Positions 17,918-26,169 of a DNA stretch of 64,000 nt are shown here, piece after piece. Every line of letters starts with the position of its first letter. Positions within the stretch are counted from its first letter, which is position 1. Source of the DNA: Mesobacillus maritimus. GTDB lineage: Bacteria > Bacillota > Bacilli > Bacillales > Cytobacillaceae. Both the position numbers and the translations under genes were made by a program. Below the pieces are notes generated by a model. The model searched no databases, had not been told where the DNA came from, and worked only from the letters and a program-made list of their open reading frames with translations. Location: assembly GCF_019749255.1 (NCBI RefSeq), contig NZ_JACWFH010000027.1, forward strand, positions 27,406 to 91,405, read 5' to 3'.

Positions 17918-19105
17918 GTGCTTACAATTAAACTTCATCCGGCTATTAAACATTTATCCGAAACACAGCTAGAAGAATTGATGGCAGAATATTATGATGG
18001 AGATTACACAGTTACGATCCTAATGAAAAAATTCAAGATAAAGGCACATTCAAGTCAGCTTGTTTCCTTTTTCCCTCCTTTGGTTTTAGAGGAAGAAAGT
18101 GAATATTGTAAGAAACCATTGTTAAAAAATCGTCCTTCTCGTACTGGATACTCTAGCTTACAACCTTTCTGCCCAGTTTGTAATCATGTAGTTGGTCAAT
18201 CGTATTGCCGGTGTCAAAATTGCCAAAAAGAATATGTCGACCAAAAACTACACCAAGCCGAAAAGGAAAGTATTCAGACGGAAGAAAAAAGGCTAGCTAT
18301 AAAAAAGGCCTATGATCCCAACCTATTTCAAAAGGTAGAAGAACAAAACTTAACATTGTTTCAGCGAATATCACTAGCTGCCCTGCTCAGGCTTGGTTTG
18401 GATGAAGAAGGGAAGGTAATTCATCCACCTATCGGATATTTGAAAAAGTTAACCCCAGAACCAGATTTAAGTGGTGCACTCTTATTAGCGTTAACCAAGA
18501 CCAATATCATCATCCCTGATATTCATTCTAGTATTGATGCATTTGAGGATGGAGATCAATTTCCTACTAGTTTTCGGATTTTTTATGTTTCATACTATTT
18601 AAACTTGGCTCCCGAAGACGGGGATACTGCCGCTATGTTCAAACGACTTATGATGCCCGATCCAACTCTATATAACGAGAAAAAAGACATTTGCTTTGGA
18701 ATATGGAAAGAAATCGCAATGAGTGAAGTCCTAGAATACCTAAATTATAGTATTGAAAAGATTGGTTTTGAATTAAATCCTGGAAAAAAAACTATGGCTA
18801 TAATAACCTCACTTTTGGAAGATTATTCAGTTTCTCAACTGTATTCGATCATATACCGCTCAATTGCTAATACAGCCAAATATTATCAAGAAAATAAAAT
18901 TACACGTAAACATGCTGGTAATATGGTGGTTACACACATCCAACGATATGGAGAAAGAGCCAAAGCTGAAGGTTGGGAGATAAAAGGATTCAGCTGCAAC
19001 TATAACCTCCCCCAAACAGTAATTAGTGAAATTTTCTTTAACAGGATATTAAACATTGGGTCTCTTGGTTTTGAGATGCCACCTACAAAAGATAGGAAAA
19101 AGTGA
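17918..19105 (+). CDS. zinc-ribbon protein of unknown function
   Basis: The product has about 395 residues. Residues ~85-105 form a Cys4 zinc ribbon (FCPVCNHVVGQSYCRCQNC). The N-terminal 50 residues look like a small helix-turn-helix (LSETQLEELMAEYYDG), and the rest is largely helical. The start is uncertain. The GTG at 17918 has AAGGA almost touching it, whereas an ATT at 17927 sits about 7 bp behind AAGGAAGG, so a rare ATT start is possible. No family is recognised. It is a single gene between two similar hairpins inside the accessory island. Confidence 0.6.
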   Translation: MLTIKLHPAIKHLSETQLEELMAEYYDGDYTVTILMKKFKIKAHSSQLVSFFPPLVLEEESEYCKKPLLKNRPSRTGYSSLQPFCPVCNHVVGQSYCRCQNCQKEYVDQKLHQAEKESIQTEEKRLAIKKAYDPNLFQKVEEQNLTLFQRISLAALLRLGLDEEGKVIHPPIGYLKKLTPEPDLSGALLLALTKTNIIIPDIHSSIDAFEDGDQFPTSFRIFYVSYYLNLAPEDGDTAAMFKRLMMPDPTLYNEKKDICFGIWKEIAMSEVLEYLNYSIEKIGFELNPGKKTMAIITSLLEDYSVSQLYSIIYRSIANTAKYYQENKITRKHAGNMVVTHIQRYGERAKAEGWEIKGFSCNYNLPQTVISEIFFNRILNIGSLGFEMPPTKDRKK

Positions 19106-19118
19106 TAATATGTAAAAA

Positions 19119-19163
19119 AAAGGCGCCCGGTACCATTCAAATTTTGGATGGTGCCTGCGCCTT
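19119..19163. repeat. diverged family-A palindrome
   Basis: AAAGGCGCCCGGTACCAT pairs imperfectly with ATGGTGCCTGCGCCTTT across a short loop, just after the zinc-ribbon gene. It could terminate that transcript. Confidence 0.55.
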
Positions 19164-19220
19164 TATCACTTACCTATAAAACCTTCAATTCAGATGGCAA
19201 CATGGTTCAATATACAAAAA

Positions 19221-19250
19221 CCGCAAGAGTGAAAATTACGCAATATGCGG
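19221..19250. repeat. small palindrome CCGCA...TGCGG
   Basis: This is a second, diverged copy of the hairpin at 17671-17697; both contain GTGAAAATT. The rest of 19164-19512 holds no gene I can support. Confidence 0.4.
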
Positions 19251-19512
19251 AATATCGGTATAATTCTATGGGACGGGGGTTTGCCCTATTTAAACTCCAA
19301 AAGCAAAGTTTTGAGGGATACCGGTGGTCGGGGTTTGAAAATGTGTTATAGTTACTAATTTAATAGCACTTTGTGTTAGTTGTGTGTGAAATTTGTGTAA
19401 AATATTTGAAATGTGGGAAAACATTTAAATAGGTCTGTTTGTATTTTGTATAAAATCACCGTACTAATTATTGCAAAACTATTTCTCAAATCCCAATAAA
19501 TTAATGTTCCCA

Positions 19513-20934
19513 CTAGAGTGAAATTGCTTCTTTTACTAAAGACATAGCATTCTCAGCCTTACTAAAGTAGTCTGAGTGCCAACCTTTATTATCTTTTAAT
19601 AGAGTTATGTTCCCTTTTAAAAACATATGTCTTGAACTCTCAAAAGGGACTACTAAATCATGTAAGCAATTTTTAAAAATTATCTTGTCAAATATATTAG
19701 ATACTATTGTTTTAAACCATTTGTCTGATTCACCTGTATGATAACCTGCTAATAAAACAGCGCCCTTTATATTAAATGGCATTTCATTTAATGAATTTAG
19801 GAATACTGAATTAGGTATCATATCCCTGAGACCAAGATCTTCATTAAATCTTACGTAATATGATAATAAATCTCTTAGTATATAAATCGTCGATGGATTG
19901 GGATTCATCATGAGCCCAGCTACTATAATGGCCATTCTAGGAAACGTTAATATACGATGGCCAAATTTCGCAAATGGTGTCCCGTTATGCGGTGTACCTG
20001 CAGTAATGAAATTTCTTAGAGTATGATTTGCAATTTTAGATAATTGGTTTACAATCATACTTCTTACAACCAATCCGCCTTCGCTATGCGCAAAAATATC
20101 TAATTTAATATTTGAATACAATAAATTAGTAATAGTTAGAACTTCGGTTAATTGTTCTCCATTTTCTTCGATACTGACTTTATTTGGAGAATAACTATAT
20201 CCGTATATCTTATTGTATTTTTTACTCTGTCTTAAAGCTTTTTTTAGTTCTATAAAGTTATCTTCTGTCCTTGACATAAATCCATGAACAATTAATGCAA
20301 CATTTTCATCATTGAATTTCTGTCTTTGATCAATTGGTATTGAGTATTCATTATTTTCATCAAATATTTCATAAAGTCTAGGATTATATTTATTGAATAT
20401 ACTTTTTATTGTCTTTGAAAAATTCGCAATAAATAAGAAATATCTATCACTGACTGACTTTTTTTTAGTGCTATTCATTAATTTTAACGTAGTAACGTTA
20501 TTCTCCACCTCAAGGGGTACTAGTTTTGAATAACTAAAAGGTGGATATTTTGACCGATTAATAATTTTTTCAAGTTCTATCTCATTTTCGAGAAAATCAG
20601 ATTCATAAAAAGTAAAGATAAAGTCAACATCTTTTGGAACATTGATATAAATTGTCTCTTTATCCCTAGTTAGTTCTCGCATTCTTTTATTAAAATCTAA
20701 TCCGCTAGTTCTATTTTGTAATTCATTCTCCGTTAAAAGGTAAAAAGGAAGTTCCTCTGTTTCTAATATCTCTCTAGAAATGTTAAAGAATGTATTAACA
20801 GTTTGAGAGACATTATTATCATAAGACTTGTAGAAATGATTGTCTTTAAATTCAAGATTATCTAACTTAACATGAAAATCATTATTATTTGTTTTCCTTT
20901 TAGCTTTACCCTCTCTATAAAAGGCAAATCTCAT
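19513..20934 (-). CDS. lipase-like alpha/beta hydrolase (DUF7379/DUF676-like)
   Basis: The 473-residue protein has an unknown N-terminal region (1-205) and a C-terminal lipase fold. Visible elements are LIVHGFMSRTEDNF (oxyanion region, ~215), DIFAHSEGGLVVRSM with nucleophile elbow AHSEGG (~285), the substrate-pocket segment AGTPHNGTPFA (~315), then a likely catalytic Asp in CLHDLVVPFES (~425) and His in GWHSDYF (~455). No signal peptide is present, so it should act inside the cell, possibly on membrane lipids. AGGAGG precedes the ATG. It lies among restriction genes, where phospholipase-type effectors are common. Confidence 0.75.
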   Translation of the reverse strand: MRFAFYREGKAKRKTNNNDFHVKLDNLEFKDNHFYKSYDNNVSQTVNTFFNISREILETEELPFYLLTENELQNRTSGLDFNKRMRELTRDKETIYINVPKDVDFIFTFYESDFLENEIELEKIINRSKYPPFSYSKLVPLEVENNVTTLKLMNSTKKKSVSDRYFLFIANFSKTIKSIFNKYNPRLYEIFDENNEYSIPIDQRQKFNDENVALIVHGFMSRTEDNFIELKKALRQSKKYNKIYGYSYSPNKVSIEENGEQLTEVLTITNLLYSNIKLDIFAHSEGGLVVRSMIVNQLSKIANHTLRNFITAGTPHNGTPFAKFGHRILTFPRMAIIVAGLMMNPNPSTIYILRDLLSYYVRFNEDLGLRDMIPNSVFLNSLNEMPFNIKGAVLLAGYHTGESDKWFKTIVSNIFDKIIFKNCLHDLVVPFESSRHMFLKGNITLLKDNKGWHSDYFSKAENAMSLVKEAISL

Positions 20935-21019
20935 AACTACCTCCTAAATTATCAATAGAATAGTATTATATCTCACTGGTATTTAATGACACTCGAATTT
21001 CCATAAATAGTTAGCATTA

Positions 21020-21184
21020 TTATATTTGTCTAGTCATTTTCATTTTCTTCAACGAACCAAATTGGCCATAAATTTTTGCATCATCAATGTTTCGACTACT
21101 ACTTTTGATTTGCTTAACTAATATTTCGTCTAAGTTATAGTATTTTCCTTCATAACCGCCTCTTGCATACAGAACTATTGTGTT
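21020..21184 (-). pseudogene. C-terminal gene fragment
   Basis: The frame reads VLYARGGYEGKYYNLDEI and continues to KKMKMTRQI before TAA. It has no start codon and is closed upstream by a TGA. The composition is clearly protein-like. The family is unknown. Confidence 0.4.
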
Positions 21185-21467
21185 AATTCAATAGTAATAA
21201 CTCCATTTTTTATTATTCGACAAAAAATGCAAATTTCCTCTAAAAGATTTCAGTGGCTTATTCCTAATGAAGTAATGTATTACTGCAAAATGGGGTCAGG
21301 CAATTGCATCAATATGTCTTTTCAATTTGTGATTTGTTAATATTTTCGATACGGTGCATGGTGACTCCTGGAAGTTTGTAAGTGATTTTATGCAAGTATA
21401 TTTTTTCGTGAAACATTTTTGTACAACAAGGTTTTTCGAGTATTACCTGCCACACTAAAACTAGGTA

Positions 21468-21506
21468 CAAAAATCACCCAGAGTGATCGAGTAACTTTGG
21501 GTGATC
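21468..21506 (-). terminator. terminator downstream of the hsd operon
   Basis: On the minus strand ATCACCC (21505-21499) pairs with GGGTGAT (21479-21473), followed by TTTTTG. It would end the transcript running through hsdM-hsdS-hsdR and the fragment behind it. Confidence 0.7.
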
Positions 21507-21517
21507 TGGTTAATAGA

Positions 21518-21769
21518 TTATAGCAGTCTTAATGTGCTTTCTAATGAAATTTCTTCACTTACTACATTGTTTTCTATAACATATACATGCACATATTGTT
21601 CAATACCGATATAATCGTCGTAATGAATGTTCCGTAAAAGATCTTTTAAAGAATTTGTTACGATAATAAAACGTGTTTCTTCCTTTGTGCCTTCAGTGGT
21701 AAAATCAACAAGGGGGACATAGAGACAGGAAACTTGTCCTACAATGTTAAATACAAACTTATCGGCAAA
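21518..21769 (-). pseudogene. 5'-truncated gene fragment behind hsdR
   Basis: The 83-codon frame reads FADKFVFNIVGQVSCLYVPL ... DYIGIEQYVHVYVIENN and ends in LESTLRLL. There is no usable start codon; the frame is closed by TAA upstream but the same frame continues beyond it (KRDAGTG). It probably is the inactivated fourth gene of the hsd operon. The family is not recognised. Confidence 0.45.
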
Positions 21770-21819
21770 TTACCCTGTTCCTGCGTCCCTTTTATAAATT
21801 GTAAACAAGAACGCTCTAT

Positions 21820-24800
21820 CTATTTATACTTCCTTTTAATTTTCGGGACAATCTCCGGTAGTACTTTCATGAGCTCCATATTATGTTCCAAAAGGTTACT
21901 AGTTTTCGGGTTTTCAATCGAACCATAATCAACATTACTTGTTAATTCATCGATATAAGGAATATCCTTTGGATTCGCTGTTGAATAAGCTTCTACCGAT
22001 TTTTCAAAAATTATTTCATTAAGTCCCCACTCTCGGGAAACTTTATAAATTTCATTTATTAATTTGTTACGCTTCCATTCTTCATATGCTTCATCAAAGT
22101 TCACATCACTCGCTACATTCCCAGGTTCTAATTCCTCTTCAACAAACTGCTTAAGTAGCTCTGCTTGATCAAAATCACCCATATTACTTAATTCTTCAAT
22201 ATGTTGATAAATAATACGTAATGTTTCTGCATCCACTGTTTGTTTTCCATTTGTCGAAGTGGCTTTATCCCCGATTAATTGAATAATATAGTACGCATCA
22301 ATTTTTTGTGTACCAGCTAATTTCGCTTCACCTAAAGGTAATATTGGTAAATCTTCTGGATCATCGTCCCGATTATCATCTCTAGTTACGTTACGATAGG
22401 CACCGACATAACGCATCCATTCATGTTCTGTTATACCAAATGCTTCATCTACCCAGGCAAATTCATAATATTGCTGAATCGTATTTAATTGACCGTTTGC
22501 CTTTTTAAATGCTTTTACAAAGGTTTCCTTTGCCTCTTTATCTTTTTCCAAGGCTTGCCATGCCGTTGGATCTTGTAATATCTGTATCACTTCTTGTGAG
22601 TATTTTACAAATTCATCTACTGCTACAGGATAGGGCTCTACAATTGCTTTACTACTCTTTCCGCCACTTCCATATAAAATTAATGCATCATTAACTGTTT
22701 CTTCCGTTATTCTTGGGTACTGGAAGTTGACAATCGTACCAAATTCTTTTTCTTTCCCATAAATTCGGTTTGTGCGTGAATAGGCTTGAATTAATCCTTG
22801 TAGTGCAAGTGATCGATCTACATATAACGTGTTAATAAATTTAGAATCATAACCTGTTAGTAACTGATCTGCAACAATAACAAGGTCAATGTTTTTCGGA
22901 TTCCGACCACTTCCACCGCGTGTTGCACGTTCAACAACGTCTTCATAATATGCATCTTCTCCCCGTCGTTTATCACCGTAAGCATATTCAATTCCAGTGA
23001 AAGCTGAATAATCTTTGAACATGGTTTTAATTAATTCTGGGTCGGTAGGTTCTTTATCCGCATCTGTTCCAAAACTAAATGTCATTGCTACGTTAATGGC
23101 AATGTCATCTCGTTCAGCTAATTGCTTTTTAAACTCTTCATAATAAGCTATTACTCGATGTTTAAATGCGACTGTTAAAATGGCATTGAAAACCTTATGT
23201 TGTGACTGACCTTCCCAGTTGTTTAATATTTCCTCAACTACTCTCGGAATATGTGTCTCATCATGATAAAACAATATTTTACGTTTTTTTGCATCTTTTT
23301 CAACTTCTAACTCAGAAAGTTCATATACTTGTCGTTCCAGTTTTCTTTTTGGTGTGTCTGGTTGTTCCGCTAGTTTATATTCCACAATTTGCTCGCGTAA
23401 TGTATCGTAACTTTCAAACTCTCCGGTATTTATGTAGTCAACATGAAATCCTAATACGTTTTTATCTGCAATTGCTTCATCTATCGTATATTGATGCAAT
23501 AGTGGTCCAAACAGCTTTTCTGTTGTATCGATGAGTTCACTCTTCTCATTGATCATTCCTTTAATCTTATTCTCGTCAAATAAGGGGGTACCAGTAAAAC
23601 CATAAAACAAACCATTTTTCTGGAAGTAATTTTTAATGGTTACCATCATGTCACCCATTGTCGTTCGGTGAGCTTCATCAATAATAAAGACGATTTTCTT
23701 TTTTGCTAAACTTTCATCCTTCGCTTCAACTAAATCTTTCACAAGATTATTTAATTTAAACGTTGTCGTCACAACGATACCTGTACTAGCAGATGATAAT
23801 AGTTTACGTAATTTAAATGTGTGTGCTGTATCATCAACGGTTACTGATTCATATTGTGCATATGCTTTGAAATTATCACTCGTACGACTGTCAAGTTCCT
23901 TCCGATCCACTAAGAAAACAACGTTATCAAATCCTGCTCTAGTCGATAAAAATAAAGCCGTTTTAAAACTCGTGATTGTCTTACCAGAACCTGTAGTATG
24001 CCAAACAAATCCCCCATGAGGTATTTTATCATCATTATCCCACCCAAGTGCAGCACCTTCGACAGCTTGCAGGGCATGTACTTGATAAGAGCGTAATAAC
24101 ATATGTTTACGATTTTCCACTTCTTTTGCTTCATCAATGACTAAATAATCCCCAACCATTTGGTGTGCCATCGGAATCATTAGGAAGTGACCAATGACAT
24201 CTTCCCAATGATTAATCGGTCGATTATATTTGTCTGCCCAATGAAAAACAAAACTTGGATTAAACGCTTGAATTGACTTTGGTGTTGCAAAGTAACGTGT
24301 AGCTACTTCAGATGTCATCACCATCATTTGTGAAAATGCCATGAAATTATTAACATATTCACCATCAGCATAATACCGTTTAAACTGATTAAATGCTTCT
24401 TCTAACGATTTGTCTGTACGCTTTTGTTCAATATTAATGAGTGGTAGACCATTAATGAGTAAAACAATATCAAAACGATTTCCGTTCGGTGTTTCTACTT
24501 CTCTTGCGATATTATAACTTGAATCTCCACCACGTACTTGCGCTTTTTTAAAGATGGTCAATGTAATTTGTTCGCGTGTAATGTCTGGATGAGAATCTCG
24601 ATAAATGCCATCAATTTTCCCAGTTGATTGTTCCATTGCTAATAACTTTGCCGCTTCATAACTGTTATCAATTTGCGATACTTTTGCCATCACTTGGGCA
24701 AATTCATTTTCTGTTAAAGGAACACTTTCCAAGACATCCGCATTCATTCGGTTCAGTTCCCCACGCCAATGATTGATTAAATCTTGTACAGTAACTTTTT

Positions 24801-24909
24801 GTTTATTTCCATTAAGAAAATCTGGTGCTTTCCATTTGTATTGTTGTAGTTTAGCAACGAACTTATCTTGAAAAGCTTTCTCAGCTGCATTCTTGCGTCC
24901 ATTACTCAT
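21820..24909 (-). CDS. hsdR: type I restriction endonuclease subunit R
   Basis: The 1029-residue motor/nuclease subunit of the type I complex cleaves unmethylated DNA after ATP-driven translocation. The N-terminal PD-(D/E)xK nuclease is visible as NRFDIVLLINGLPL then NIEQKR (about 140-165). The SF2 helicase core has Walker A TTGSGKT (~305), DEAHR (~411) and FTGTPLF (~435), with later motifs such as ADQLLTGYDSKF and QAYSRTNR. Length is normal. It starts 15 bp behind hsdS with a clear ribosome site. I see no frameshift or missing motif. Confidence 0.95.
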   Translation of the reverse strand: MSNGRKNAAEKAFQDKFVAKLQQYKWKAPDFLNGNKQKVTVQDLINHWRGELNRMNADVLESVPLTENEFAQVMAKVSQIDNSYEAAKLLAMEQSTGKIDGIYRDSHPDITREQITLTIFKKAQVRGGDSSYNIAREVETPNGNRFDIVLLINGLPLINIEQKRTDKSLEEAFNQFKRYYADGEYVNNFMAFSQMMVMTSEVATRYFATPKSIQAFNPSFVFHWADKYNRPINHWEDVIGHFLMIPMAHQMVGDYLVIDEAKEVENRKHMLLRSYQVHALQAVEGAALGWDNDDKIPHGGFVWHTTGSGKTITSFKTALFLSTRAGFDNVVFLVDRKELDSRTSDNFKAYAQYESVTVDDTAHTFKLRKLLSSASTGIVVTTTFKLNNLVKDLVEAKDESLAKKKIVFIIDEAHRTTMGDMMVTIKNYFQKNGLFYGFTGTPLFDENKIKGMINEKSELIDTTEKLFGPLLHQYTIDEAIADKNVLGFHVDYINTGEFESYDTLREQIVEYKLAEQPDTPKRKLERQVYELSELEVEKDAKKRKILFYHDETHIPRVVEEILNNWEGQSQHKVFNAILTVAFKHRVIAYYEEFKKQLAERDDIAINVAMTFSFGTDADKEPTDPELIKTMFKDYSAFTGIEYAYGDKRRGEDAYYEDVVERATRGGSGRNPKNIDLVIVADQLLTGYDSKFINTLYVDRSLALQGLIQAYSRTNRIYGKEKEFGTIVNFQYPRITEETVNDALILYGSGGKSSKAIVEPYPVAVDEFVKYSQEVIQILQDPTAWQALEKDKEAKETFVKAFKKANGQLNTIQQYYEFAWVDEAFGITEHEWMRYVGAYRNVTRDDNRDDDPEDLPILPLGEAKLAGTQKIDAYYIIQLIGDKATSTNGKQTVDAETLRIIYQHIEELSNMGDFDQAELLKQFVEEELEPGNVASDVNFDEAYEEWKRNKLINEIYKVSREWGLNEIIFEKSVEAYSTANPKDIPYIDELTSNVDYGSIENPKTSNLLEHNMELMKVLPEIVPKIKRKYK

Positions 24910-24924
24910 CTAATAGCCCCCTCT

Positions 24925-26169
24925 CTATACAAACATTTCTTCTAAATAAGCCTCTTTCATTTCCTTTAGCTTTTCTAGCATACATTTTTCAATTGTAATT
25001 TGTTTTTCAAGGTTCGTTAATAATTTTCCTATTTTCTCGATTTCGCACCAATTTATTTCTCCTTGGTCATCCATTGGTACTAAAATACTAGAATTCATTA
25101 CTACAGGACCACTAAATTTGAAAGACCAATTATAATTATTAGTTAACTTCTTAATAGACTCTAATATAAATGTAGAATGATAAACATTATATTTTTCATT
25201 GTATAACACTCGCATGATATTTGAAGTAAAAAAAGAACTTTTTTGTAAAAATATTGCTTCTGGATTGTCTATTGAAAAGGTTATACTTCCTGCTGGAAAT
25301 AGCTTCATCTTATTACCGTGGTAGTCTAAACTATGTTGATCTATATGCATTAAAATGCCATTGTTTGTTGTTTTTGCAATAACATACGGAACTTCTCCTT
25401 CTTGTAACATAGTCTTTGGCAAGCGATTCCCACTTTCAATCGACGAATATAAAGAACCTAATTTGCATACTTTCCACTGTGTAGAACAATCCTTAAATTT
25501 TCTTTTTGGAACATTTTCTCCTTCTTGCGGGAACATTTCAGTTAAATAAGCAGACTTTAATGCTTTTACTTTAGTGATTTTCCGCTCTTGATTTGCAATT
25601 CTTTTATCTAAAACTTTAAAAAACTCACCTATTTTTTGTTGTTCCTGACTACTGTTAGTTTTTATTATCATGGTTTTATTTAAAATATCAGTATTGATTG
25701 AAGGCATTGTTTGACCTACAGCTCGAGAAACTACATCTTGCTTTACCCTTTTCGTTTCTAATAAATAATGAAGATATACACTAGATAATTGTTCTTGAGG
25801 CCTTACACGTAACACTCGTCCTGAGAACAACCAACCTTCTTGTACATTTGTTGTTAGCGCATTAATATCTACTGAACCCACCCTAGAAAAAACAATGTCT
25901 CCACTTTGTAATTCATACGCATTTAACCTTAAATAATCTTGGTATGAAACTTGTGGAATACCTTCTTTTTCACTAGGGAGATATCCTTCTTTAAAGTGTT
26001 CTGTAGTTATAATTGGAATACCATCTTCTACATAATCCTTAGCATGTAAACTACTTCCAAAAGGACCTGTCCTAATATCCGTTAACTCCCCTAAATGCTC
26101 AGTTTGCAAAGAATTTATGTTTTCAAATCCCTTAAACCTTCTTTTTGGTACTAATCTTTTTCCTTCCAC
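24925..26169 (-). CDS. hsdS: type I restriction-modification specificity subunit S
   Basis: The 414-residue protein has two target-recognition domains (about 15-190 and 215-395), each followed by a coiled-coil spacer with the conserved pattern KIGEFFKVLDKRIANQERKI (~180-199) and the second copy LEKQITIEKCMLEKLKEMK near the C-terminus. Each TRD reads half of a bipartite recognition site. The GTG start shares its G with the TAG stop of hsdM. The recognition sequence cannot be inferred from sequence alone. Confidence 0.92.
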   Translation of the reverse strand: MEGKRLVPKRRFKGFENINSLQTEHLGELTDIRTGPFGSSLHAKDYVEDGIPIITTEHFKEGYLPSEKEGIPQVSYQDYLRLNAYELQSGDIVFSRVGSVDINALTTNVQEGWLFSGRVLRVRPQEQLSSVYLHYLLETKRVKQDVVSRAVGQTMPSINTDILNKTMIIKTNSSQEQQKIGEFFKVLDKRIANQERKITKVKALKSAYLTEMFPQEGENVPKRKFKDCSTQWKVCKLGSLYSSIESGNRLPKTMLQEGEVPYVIAKTTNNGILMHIDQHSLDYHGNKMKLFPAGSITFSIDNPEAIFLQKSSFFTSNIMRVLYNEKYNVYHSTFILESIKKLTNNYNWSFKFSGPVVMNSSILVPMDDQGEINWCEIEKIGKLLTNLEKQITIEKCMLEKLKEMKEAYLEEMFV

